DNA of 6,505 nt from NCBI GenBank assembly GCA_947441695.1, contig CANEUK010000083.1, positions 1 to 6,505 of the forward strand. The letters run 5' to 3'. The notes under the pieces were generated by a model, which was not told the origin of the DNA, ran no database searches, and saw nothing but the letters and a program-made list of their open reading frames with translations. The DNA is from Rickettsiales bacterium (GTDB lineage: Bacteria; Pseudomonadota; Alphaproteobacteria; Rickettsiales; UBA1997). Of the stretch, positions 1 through 5,733 are shown in pieces (within the stretch, counting starts at the first letter, position 1; every line of letters starts with the position of its first letter). Position numbers and translations under genes: made by a program.

Positions 1-522
1 GATCGCTTGCGCCTTATCATTGTTGGTTATCGCTTAGATTTGGGTAAAAAATTTGAATTCCCAAATCCACAAAAAAATAAATTGGTTTTGAAAGACGCAA
101 TTGGCGATTTAGGCGCGCCAAAACAGGCGCAAGAAGGCAATAAAACAAATGATGGCGATTTGGAAATTTCAAATCATGAATATATGAATGGCGGATTTTC
201 TACAATTTACATGTCGCGAAATCGCGTGCGTTCTTGGGACGAACCTTCTTTCACAATTCAAGCTGGTGGAAGGCACGCGCCACTTCATCCGCAAGCTCCG
301 AAAATGCAATTTGTTGCGCAAAATAAAAAAATTTTTGCGCCAAATAAAGAGCATCTTTATCGCCGTTTGTCAGTTCGCGAATGCGCCAGAATACAAACTT
401 TTCCTGATGATTTTATTTTTAAGTACAAAAATATTGCCGATGGCTACAAAATGATTGGCAACGCGGTTCCAGTTAATTTAGCTTATCATTTAGCAAGTAA
501 AATTTTTAACGATTTGAATTAA
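1..522 (+). CDS. C5 cytosine DNA methyltransferase, M.HaeIII-like, C-terminal part (5' end outside window)
   Basis: This protein transfers a methyl group from S-adenosylmethionine to C5 of cytosine in a specific DNA site. The reading frame is open from base 1, and the first residues DRLRLIIVGYR match motif VIII of the family (QDRxRxxxxGxR). The gene therefore starts upstream, and the TTG at 7 is not a real start. A short target-recognition region follows (NHEY, then SRNRVRSWDEPSFTIQAGGR and HPQAPKM), then motif IX (YRRLSVRECARIQTFPDDF, about bases 358-414) and motif X (GYKMIGNAVPVNLA). From memory these blocks align closely with M.HaeIII (GGCC); M.HaeII-type enzymes (RGCGCY) are also similar, so the target site is not settled. 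About 155 N-terminal residues, including the AdoMet-binding motif and the catalytic Pro-Cys, should lie outside the window. No restriction endonuclease gene follows; mntA begins 5 bases later. It may be the methylase of an R-M system encoded to the left, or an orphan. Confidence 0.93.
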   Translation, partial: DRLRLIIVGYRLDLGKKFEFPNPQKNKLVLKDAIGDLGAPKQAQEGNKTNDGDLEISNHEYMNGGFSTIYMSRNRVRSWDEPSFTIQAGGRHAPLHPQAPKMQFVAQNKKIFAPNKEHLYRRLSVRECARIQTFPDDFIFKYKNIADGYKMIGNAVPVNLAYHLASKIFNDLN

Positions 523-527
523 ATTTA

Positions 528-827
528 ATGCCAAAACTTTTGCAAATTCTCCGCCAAAATCGTGATGAAATTTATGCCATTGCGCAAAAATATGGCGTGT
601 CAAATATTCGCGTTTTTGGTTCGGTGGCGCGGGGCGAAGAGTGTAAAAATTCAGATTTGGATTTGTTGGTTGATATAGACTACAAAGCTTATGGAAGCGG
701 TTTTGCGCGAGTTGATTTCAAGCAAAAAATCGAAAGTTTTTTACATCTTAATGTTGATGTTTTAACCAAAAAAAGTTTGAACATTCACATCAAAAAACAA
801 ATCCTTAAAGAGGCGCAAAAGTTATGA
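528..827 (+). CDS. mntA: MntA-type minimal nucleotidyltransferase, antitoxin of an MNT/HEPN pair
   Basis: The 99-residue protein is a minimal nucleotidyltransferase of the DNA polymerase beta fold. The signature GSx10DxD is complete: Gly31-Ser32, then ten residues to Asp43 and Asp45 (GSVARGEECKNSDLDLLV), with a likely third carboxylate at Asp77 in NVDVLT. In characterised pairs (type VII toxin-antitoxin, e.g. Shewanella MntA/HepT) this enzyme neutralises the HEPN RNase by adding AMP to the tyrosine of its RX4HXY motif. Intact metal-binding residues suggest the same activity here, which is inference. The length is normal for the family. The ATG lies 5 bases after the methyltransferase stop with no visible Shine-Dalgarno or promoter, so it is probably co-transcribed with the methyltransferase. 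Its last codons overlap the start of the toxin gene by ATGA. Confidence 0.93.
   Translation: MPKLLQILRQNRDEIYAIAQKYGVSNIRVFGSVARGEECKNSDLDLLVDIDYKAYGSGFARVDFKQKIESFLHLNVDVLTKKSLNIHIKKQILKEAQKL
807..813 (+). promoter_or_regulatory. Probable ribosome binding site of hepT
   Basis: AAAGAGG ends 10 bases before the ATG at 824, inside the end of mntA. It is one of few recognisable Shine-Dalgarno sequences in the window and supports the ATG at 824 as the toxin start. Together with the ATGA overlap it suggests translational coupling of toxin to antitoxin. Confidence 0.5.
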
Positions 828-1183
828 ACTCTTGTGGCGACTTGTTGCACTTAAAACATATTTTAGATTGCATCACAAAAGTTGAGCGTTTTATGACTTA
901 TCGTAAGAAAAAAACTATTGACCAAGAATTAGTTGAATCTGCAATTGTGCGTGAGTTGCAAACTATGTCAGAATCAACGCAAAAAATTTCAAAATCTCTA
1001 AAGCTTACAGCCACAGATGTTCCTTGGCATTCGCTTTCAGGATTTCGCAATGTTTTAGTTCATGATTATCTTGGAATTGACATGGATGAAATCTACCAAA
1101 CTATCAAAAAAGACTTACCAAAACTTAAAAAACGCGCGAAAAAAATGGTCGAATTTTTGACGCAAAAAGAACAAAATTTTTAA
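824..1183 (+). CDS. hepT: HepT-like HEPN-domain RNase toxin (DUF86)
   Basis: The 119-residue, mostly helical protein belongs to the HepT/DUF86 HEPN family. It opens in the usual way (DLLHLKHILDCITKVERF) and carries the RX4HXY catalytic motif as RNVLVHDY at residues 75-82 (Arg75, His80, Tyr82), preceded by WHSLSGF. HEPN toxins of this family cleave RNA, including tRNA ends in the best-studied cases, and Tyr82 would be the site AMPylated by the cognate MntA. All three motif residues are present, so the toxin looks functional. The start is shared with the mntA stop (ATGA), fixing the order antitoxin then toxin. The C-terminus is lysine-rich (KKDLPKLKKRAKK). The gene ends 17 bases before ccoO with no terminator between, an odd neighbour for a respiratory operon. 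Confidence 0.92.
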   Translation: MNSCGDLLHLKHILDCITKVERFMTYRKKKTIDQELVESAIVRELQTMSESTQKISKSLKLTATDVPWHSLSGFRNVLVHDYLGIDMDEIYQTIKKDLPKLKKRAKKMVEFLTQKEQNF

Positions 1184-1200
1184 AACTAACAAAAAACAAA

Positions 1201-1944
1201 ATGTTCAAACATCACGACAAAATCGAGCGCAATTCAATTCTGCTTTTAATTCTTACGGTAATTGTAATTTCAATTGGCGGATTGGTTGAAATCGCGCCGC
1301 TTTTTCGCATTGAAACCACTATCGAAAAAGTTGAAGGAATGCGACCTTATACGCCGCTTGAATTGGCGGGCGCAAAAATCTATAAGCGCGAAGGTTGCTA
1401 CGGCTGCCATTCGCAACAAGTTCGGGTTTTGCGCGACGAAGTTGAACGCTACGGACATTATTCGCTGGCGGCGGAAAGTATGTATGACTTTCCATTTCAA
1501 TGGGGTTCAAAGCGCACTGGGCCAGATTTGGCGCGTTTGGGTGGCAAATATTCCGACGCTTGGCACGTGCGCCACTTAATTAATCCGCGCGACGTGGTGC
1601 CAGAATCAATCATGCCAACTTACAAATTTTTAATTGAGCGCGACGCCCAAATTTCTAATATTGCCGACGACATGATTGTTTTACGAAAACTTGGCGTGCC
1701 TTATTCTGACGAAATGATTCAAAATGCCACTTCAGACGCGGTTCTTCAGGCTTCAAACGATCGCGAAAGCACGCTGTTGCAAAAACGCTATGGCGGCAAA
1801 GTAAATGTTCATGATTTTGATGGAAATCCGTCAAAAGTTTCGGAAATGGATGCTTTGGTTTCTTATTTGCAAGTGCTGGGAACTTTTGTTGATTTTGTTA
1901 AATTTGACCCGACTTTGCCAAAAAAAAATGAGGTAAAAAAATGA
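1201..1944 (+). CDS. ccoO: cbb3-type cytochrome c oxidase subunit II (CcoO/FixO), monoheme cytochrome c
   Basis: CcoO passes electrons from CcoP to the catalytic subunit CcoN in the high-affinity cbb3 oxidase of the cytoplasmic membrane. The 247-residue protein has one N-terminal membrane anchor (about residues 13-34). The periplasmic heme c domain has CYGCH at 66-70, followed by the family hallmark SQQVRVLRDEVERYGHYS. The block WGSKRTGPDLARLGGKYSD follows, and Met138 in SIMPTY is the likely axial heme ligand. The length is normal. The ATG at 1201 has no visible Shine-Dalgarno but gives the correct charged start before the membrane segment. The oddity is its position: ccoO normally follows ccoN directly, but here hepT ends 17 bases upstream. 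The stop overlaps the ccoQ start (ATGA). Expression is probably low-oxygen controlled in related organisms, but no FNR/Anr-like box was found in the 17-base gap. Confidence 0.96.
   Translation: MFKHHDKIERNSILLLILTVIVISIGGLVEIAPLFRIETTIEKVEGMRPYTPLELAGAKIYKREGCYGCHSQQVRVLRDEVERYGHYSLAAESMYDFPFQWGSKRTGPDLARLGGKYSDAWHVRHLINPRDVVPESIMPTYKFLIERDAQISNIADDMIVLRKLGVPYSDEMIQNATSDAVLQASNDRESTLLQKRYGGKVNVHDFDGNPSKVSEMDALVSYLQVLGTFVDFVKFDPTLPKKNEVKK
1930..1934 (+). promoter_or_regulatory. Probable ribosome binding site of ccoQ
   Basis: GAGGT sits 6 bases before the ATG at 1941, inside the last codons of ccoO. It is the best-spaced Shine-Dalgarno in the window and supports the tiny ccoQ frame as a translated gene. 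Confidence 0.55.
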
Positions 1945-2090
1945 TTGAAAATTTTGTAAAAATAGCACCAACAATCGCCACAATTTTTTTCTTTTTAACC
2001 TTTTGTTACATAATTTACGCTGTTTTTAAAAAAGGCAGCAAAGAAAAATTCGACCAATTTTCAAAAATTCCACTGAAAGATAAAAACTAA
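1941..2090 (+). CDS. ccoQ: cbb3-type oxidase small subunit IV (CcoQ/FixQ)
   Basis: A 49-residue protein with a single membrane helix of about residues 9-28 (IAPTIATIFFFLTFCYIIYAVF), followed by a short lysine-rich cytoplasmic tail that ends SKIPLKDKN. CcoQ is a small, poorly conserved one-helix subunit that helps stabilise the cbb3 complex, especially CcoP association. Identity rests on the size, the helix plus basic tail, and the position exactly between ccoO and ccoP. The ATG overlaps the ccoO stop by 4 bases, has a GAGGT ribosome site at proper spacing, and the stop lies 2 bases before ccoP. It is short enough to be missed by automated calling. Confidence 0.88.
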   Translation: MIENFVKIAPTIATIFFFLTFCYIIYAVFKKGSKEKFDQFSKIPLKDKN

Positions 2091-2092
2091 AA

Positions 2093-3016
2093 ATGACCGA
2101 ACCAAAAAATAAAAAATCTGCCACAAATGCCTCAATTCACTTGCCAAAAAGCAATTCAAACAAAACCGAACTCGACGACAAGTCAAACTTAAATTCTACT
2201 ACCGGCCATAGTTGGGACGGTATTAGCGAATATAATATTGGCGCACCTCGTTGGTGGCTAATTGTTTGGTTAATTTGCATTATTTGGGCTTTTATTTACT
2301 GGATTTTTTATCCAACTTGGCCGATTGCGGGCGGCAACTCAAAAGGATCGCTTAATTGGTCGCAACAATCGCAACTTGCTGAATCGCAAAAAGAAATTTC
2401 TGACAAGCGCGATGTTTTTTTACAAAAAATTTCTGACTCAAATTTTGAGCAAATTCAGCAAGATAAAAACTTGATGGAATTTGCCTTAAATGGCGGTCGA
2501 GCAGCTTTTAAAGAAAATTGCGCTGCGTGCCACGGAACAGGGGCTGCGGGATATAAAGGATTTCCAAATTTAAATGACGATGATTGGTTGTGGGGCGGCA
2601 AAGTGACTGATATTTATCAAACTTTGCTTTACGGAATCAGATCTAGCAACGACAAAGCCCGTTTTAGCCAAATGCCCTATTTTGGTTCTGACAAAATTTT
2701 GAAAAAAGACGAAATTGCCGATGTTACAGAATATGTTATGTCGCTTTCTGATAACTCGCTTGCAAACCAAAAAGGTGAACTAATTTTCAAAGCAAATTGC
2801 GTAGCCTGTCACGGCGAAGGTGGAAAAGGTGGTCGCAATGTTGGCGCGCCAAATTTATCTGACGCAATCTGGCTTTATGGCGGCAAAAAAGAAGATATTT
2901 ATTCTTCGATATTTTATTCGCGCGCTGGCGTTATGCCTTATTGGAGCGGTCGTTTAAACGATGCAACAATTAAACAGCTTTCGCTTTATGTTCATTCGCT
3001 TGGAGGTGGCGAATAA
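2093..3016 (+). CDS. ccoP: cbb3-type cytochrome c oxidase subunit III (CcoP/FixP), diheme cytochrome c
   Basis: CcoP is the membrane-anchored diheme cytochrome that takes electrons from soluble cytochrome c and hands them to CcoO. The first ~38 residues are a low-complexity polar stretch rich in Asn, Ser and Lys. The FixP N-terminal signature follows (HSWDGISEYNIGAPRWW, 39-55), with one membrane helix to about residue 73. Two tandem heme c domains come next: CAACH at 143-147 with likely ligand Met194 (QMPYF), and CVACH at 236-240 with likely ligand Met281 (VMPYW). The domains share the repeated block WL(W/Y)GGK..DIY, as expected for the internal duplication in this family. The 307-residue length is normal. 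The start at 2093 is 2 bases after ccoQ. No ccoG, ccoH, ccoI or ccoS follows; those assembly genes must be elsewhere if the oxidase is functional. Confidence 0.96.
   Translation: MTEPKNKKSATNASIHLPKSNSNKTELDDKSNLNSTTGHSWDGISEYNIGAPRWWLIVWLICIIWAFIYWIFYPTWPIAGGNSKGSLNWSQQSQLAESQKEISDKRDVFLQKISDSNFEQIQQDKNLMEFALNGGRAAFKENCAACHGTGAAGYKGFPNLNDDDWLWGGKVTDIYQTLLYGIRSSNDKARFSQMPYFGSDKILKKDEIADVTEYVMSLSDNSLANQKGELIFKANCVACHGEGGKGGRNVGAPNLSDAIWLYGGKKEDIYSSIFYSRAGVMPYWSGRLNDATIKQLSLYVHSLGGGE
3002..3007 (+). promoter_or_regulatory. Possible ribosome binding site of the oxygenase gene
   Basis: GGAGGT lies in the last codons of ccoP (Gly-Gly), 12 bases before the ATG at 3020. The core is strong but the spacing is long, and the match could simply reflect the Gly codons. 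Confidence 0.3.
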
Positions 3017-3019
3017 ATT

Positions 3020-3646
3020 ATGATTCAGAAGATTTCTAATAACCCAAATGAGATCGCCAAAGCTCTATATACAGTAATTTATTGGGAAAAATTTTTTTCA
3101 GACGACGAAATTGATAAAATAATCAAATTATGCCAATTAGTTGAACTAAAAAAATCTTCTATCTCATTAAACCCCAATCTAATAATTGATAATTCAGTAA
3201 GAGTTTCGGATGTAAATTTTCATTCTCGAAACGAACAAAATTATTGGATTTTTGATCGATTCAATTCTGGCATTGAAGACATAAATTCAAAATTTTTTCA
3301 CTTTGATTTATATGGCTACAACTCCTTCCAATATTCTGAATATAACTATTTGGACTCTGGAAAATATAACTTCCACATGGACACCTTTACCAATCAAGAA
3401 AGTTTAAATAGCAAAAAATTCACCAGAAAATTATCTTTGGTAATTCTTCTTAGCGAGCCAAACGTAGATTTTGAAGGCGGAGAGTTTCAAATAAATGAAG
3501 GATCGGAAGAAGAAGCAAAGACTATAAAAATGACAAAAGGAACTTTGATTGCCTTTCCTTCTTTTATGATTCATAGGGTAAAGACAGTTACTAAAGGCAT
3601 CAGAAAATCGATTACAATTTGGGTGGAAGGGCCAAAGTTCAAGTAA
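3020..3646 (+). CDS. 2-oxoglutarate/Fe(II)-dependent oxygenase, prolyl-4-hydroxylase (PKHD)-like
   Basis: The 208-residue protein has the double-stranded beta-helix signature of Fe(II)/2-oxoglutarate oxygenases. The HxD pair is His119 and Asp121 in YNFHMDTF, the distal His is His185 in FPSFMIHRV, and Arg195 (GIRKSITIWVEGP) is placed to bind the 2-oxoglutarate C5 carboxylate. FEGGEFQI (151-158) is the typical strand between them. The overall form resembles prolyl-hydroxylase/PKHD-type enzymes, many of them small phage or bacterial proteins; the substrate is unknown and I do not assign one. It lies 3 bases after ccoP and 1 base before holB, so it is part of the transcript. Codon use differs from its neighbours: its six arginines are AGA, AGG or CGA, never the CGC common in ccoO, and it contains no GCGC tetramer. 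This suggests recent acquisition. Confidence 0.87.
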   Translation: MIQKISNNPNEIAKALYTVIYWEKFFSDDEIDKIIKLCQLVELKKSSISLNPNLIIDNSVRVSDVNFHSRNEQNYWIFDRFNSGIEDINSKFFHFDLYGYNSFQYSEYNYLDSGKYNFHMDTFTNQESLNSKKFTRKLSLVILLSEPNVDFEGGEFQINEGSEEEAKTIKMTKGTLIAFPSFMIHRVKTVTKGIRKSITIWVEGPKFK

Positions 3647-3647
3647 A

Positions 3648-4550
3648 ATGATTGGATTTGAATCAATAAAATCAAAACTTCTTGACGCTTACCAAAATCA
3701 AAAACTACATCATGCAATTTTACTTTTGGGCAAAAAAGGTGTTGGAAAAGCCAGCTTTGCGCTTGAATTTGCTCAAGAAATTTTAGGCATTAAAATTCAG
3801 GCAAATCCTGATTTGTTGATGATTGAAAAAGAGCCAGAAAAACGTGAAATTAGCGTTGAAAAAATCCGTAAAATCAGCGAATTTTTTAACAAAACTTCAG
3901 CAATTTCGCCCAATAAATTCATTATTATCGATTCGGCTTGCGAGCTTAACAAATCTTGCTCTAACGCATTGTTAAAAACTTTAGAAGAGCCGCGACCGAA
4001 CAATTTTTTAATTTTGGTGGCGCATAATTTAAATCGTGTTTTGCCAACAATTCGCTCGCGCTGCCAAATTATTAGAGTTGACGACTTAAGTTTGGCTAAT
4101 TTTAGCCAAGTTTTGTGTCAAAAAAATTTGCAATTTTCACCGACAGATTTTCAATTTTTATGTGAAATTTGCGATAATTCTCCGGCTCAAGCAATTATTT
4201 TTGGCAATGATTTAATTAGAATTTATGCATTTTTTTTGCGCTCAATTTTAAACAAAAAAATCAGTGACGATTTATTTAAAATAATTGCTGAAAAAAATTT
4301 TCCTTTCGCAGTTTTTGAAAAAATTTACGAGTTTTTTATCAATCGCGCCCTCGCCTATTTTAGCGATTTTTCACCTCATTTTTATTTTGACGAAGAGCTG
4401 GTTTTTGTTAATTTATATCAAAAATTTTCAATCGAAAAACTTTTTATAATTGCCGATCAAACCTTAGAATTGCTTCACAAAACAACACCTTTTAGTTTAG
4501 ACAAAAAACTTAGTCTTATCACTATTTTTAACAAAATTGTATATGAGTAA
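3648..4550 (+). CDS. holB: DNA polymerase III subunit delta' (clamp loader)
   Basis: HolB is the rigid delta' subunit of the clamp-loader complex that opens the beta sliding clamp and places it on primed DNA. The 300-residue protein starts with the usual helix and HHAILLLGKKGVGKAS (P-loop region at 28-36, with Ala35 where ATP-binding members have Thr/Ser). FIIIDSACELNKSCSNALLK covers the Walker B region, then LEEPRPNNFLILVAHN. The SRC motif of clamp loaders is at 137-139 (LPTIRSRCQ). The C-terminal part diverges, as is usual for delta'. The four-cysteine zinc module of E. coli delta' between the P-loop and Walker B is absent. The ATG is 1 base after the oxygenase stop, with no visible ribosome site, and the 3' end overlaps anmK by 8 bases, so coupling is likely. 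Confidence 0.92.
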   Translation: MIGFESIKSKLLDAYQNQKLHHAILLLGKKGVGKASFALEFAQEILGIKIQANPDLLMIEKEPEKREISVEKIRKISEFFNKTSAISPNKFIIIDSACELNKSCSNALLKTLEEPRPNNFLILVAHNLNRVLPTIRSRCQIIRVDDLSLANFSQVLCQKNLQFSPTDFQFLCEICDNSPAQAIIFGNDLIRIYAFFLRSILNKKISDDLFKIIAEKNFPFAVFEKIYEFFINRALAYFSDFSPHFYFDEELVFVNLYQKFSIEKLFIIADQTLELLHKTTPFSLDKKLSLITIFNKIVYE

Positions 4551-5733
4551 AATCTATCAAAGCATTGGGTTGATGAGCGGAACTTCGCTTGATGGAATTG
4601 ATTTAGCACTAATTGCGTCAGATGGAAAAAGCATAATTGAGCGTAAATTTTTTGATTACGCGCCCTACGAAAAAAAATTTAAAGATCGTCTGCGCGAGTT
4701 AATTTTTAAAACCCCAACTCTTGAACAAATTAAATTGGTTGAAAATGAATTAACTATTTTGCACGCCAATTTGGTAAATAATTTTTTAAGCAAAAACAAA
4801 ATTGCATCATCCAACGTTGATTTTATTGGCTTTCACGGTCAAACAATTTTTCATAATCCAAAAAAAGGAATTACCTGGCAAATTGGCAACTCGCACTTAT
4901 TAGCAGCACAAACTAAAATTAACGTAATAGCTGACTTTAGAACTCGCGACGTAGCACTTGGTGGACAAGGCGCGCCGCTGGTTCCGATTTATCATTTTTA
5001 TCTTTTTGCCAATCAGCCAAAACCAACTGCGGTTTTAAATATTGGCGGAATTTCTAACATCACTTATTTTTGCGACGAAAATGAAAATAATATTGAAGCT
5101 TTTGACATTTGTTTTGGAAACGCGCCTTTTGACGACTTAATCAAAGAAAAATTTGGGCGCGATTTTGATGAAAATGGAGCTTTGGCAAAAAGCGGAGAAG
5201 TTGATTTTTATTTGGCAGAACAAATTTTAAAGAATGAAATTTTTCACAAAAAACCACCAAAATCTTTCGATCGCAACGATTTTTCAGAAATTATCAAAAT
5301 ACTTAAAAACCTTAAAATCCAAGACGCTCTTGCAACCTTGGCTTATATTCACGCCAAGGTAATCAAAATTAATCTTGAGTTTTTCAAAAAAAAACCTCGA
5401 ACAATTTTTGTCTGTGGCGGAGGAGTAAAAAACTTGGCGATAATGGATGAAATGAAAAATCAATTGAATGAAGTTGAAATAAAAGCAGCAAAAGAGATTG
5501 GTTTGAATGGCGATTCTGTTGAGGCAGAAGCATTTGCGTTTTTAGCAATCAGAAGTTTTTTGAACTTGCCAATTAGCTTTTCAAAAACAACCAGATCTTT
5601 TGAAAACAAATTTTTAAAAAGTCTTTTTGTTAATTATCAAAAGAATCCAGAGACTTTACTGGAAAATGATTCCGCTCTGGCTTTATCTCGGCAAGATTTT
5701 TCTTCTTGCGGCGGCGTCTTCTATCGCGCTTAA
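4543..5733 (+). CDS. anmK: Anhydro-N-acetylmuramic acid kinase
   Basis: AnmK opens the 1,6-anhydro ring of anhydro-MurNAc and phosphorylates it, feeding recovered cell-wall sugar back through MurNAc-6-phosphate. The ATG at 4543 gives the family start SIGLMSGTSLDGIDLALI; a TTG two codons earlier is less likely. Further family blocks are GFHGQTIFHNP (96-106), WQIGNSHLLA, ADFRTRDVALGGQGAPLVP (130-148), VLNIGGISNIT (164-174) and FVCGGGVKNL (289-298). The probable catalytic Asp188 is present, but its loop reads FDICFGNAPFDD instead of the usual FDTGPGN-L-DD. The 396 residues exceed the 369 of the E. coli protein. The conserved part ends near LPISFSKTT (342-350), and the last ~45 residues look unlike the family. 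Residues from about 363 on lie antisense to the converging hydrolase gene. The start overlaps holB by 8 bases. Confidence 0.94.
   Translation: MSKIYQSIGLMSGTSLDGIDLALIASDGKSIIERKFFDYAPYEKKFKDRLRELIFKTPTLEQIKLVENELTILHANLVNNFLSKNKIASSNVDFIGFHGQTIFHNPKKGITWQIGNSHLLAAQTKINVIADFRTRDVALGGQGAPLVPIYHFYLFANQPKPTAVLNIGGISNITYFCDENENNIEAFDICFGNAPFDDLIKEKFGRDFDENGALAKSGEVDFYLAEQILKNEIFHKKPPKSFDRNDFSEIIKILKNLKIQDALATLAYIHAKVIKINLEFFKKKPRTIFVCGGGVKNLAIMDEMKNQLNEVEIKAAKEIGLNGDSVEAEAFAFLAIRSFLNLPISFSKTTRSFENKFLKSLFVNYQKNPETLLENDSALALSRQDFSSCGGVFYRA

Noticed and set aside
169..454. Open frames on both strands inside the methyltransferase (minus 169-354, plus 188-454)
   Set aside because: They lie wholly within a frame with conserved C5-methyltransferase motifs VIII-X and have no recognisable protein features.
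1184..1200. Possible insertion boundary or regulatory box between hepT and ccoO
   Set aside because: The 17 bases are A-rich with no terminal repeat, target duplication, FNR-like box or hairpin that I can see.
1270..1579. Three alternative frames inside ccoO (minus 1270-1500, plus 1274-1579, minus 1319-1510)
   Set aside because: Shadows of the ccoO heme-domain coding sequence; arginine-rich nonsense translations without motifs.
2570..2770. Minus-strand open frame inside ccoP
   Set aside because: Overlaps the first heme c domain entirely and shows no family signature.
2500..2970. Internal repeat in ccoP (WL-GGK-DIY blocks)
   Set aside because: Explained by the two homologous cytochrome c domains normal for CcoP.
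3797..4003. Minus-strand open frame inside holB
   Set aside because: Antisense to the conserved clamp-loader core; no independent support.
4537..4542. TTG start for anmK two codons upstream of the ATG
   Set aside because: The ATG at 4543 gives the standard family N-terminus, and neither start has a better ribosome site.
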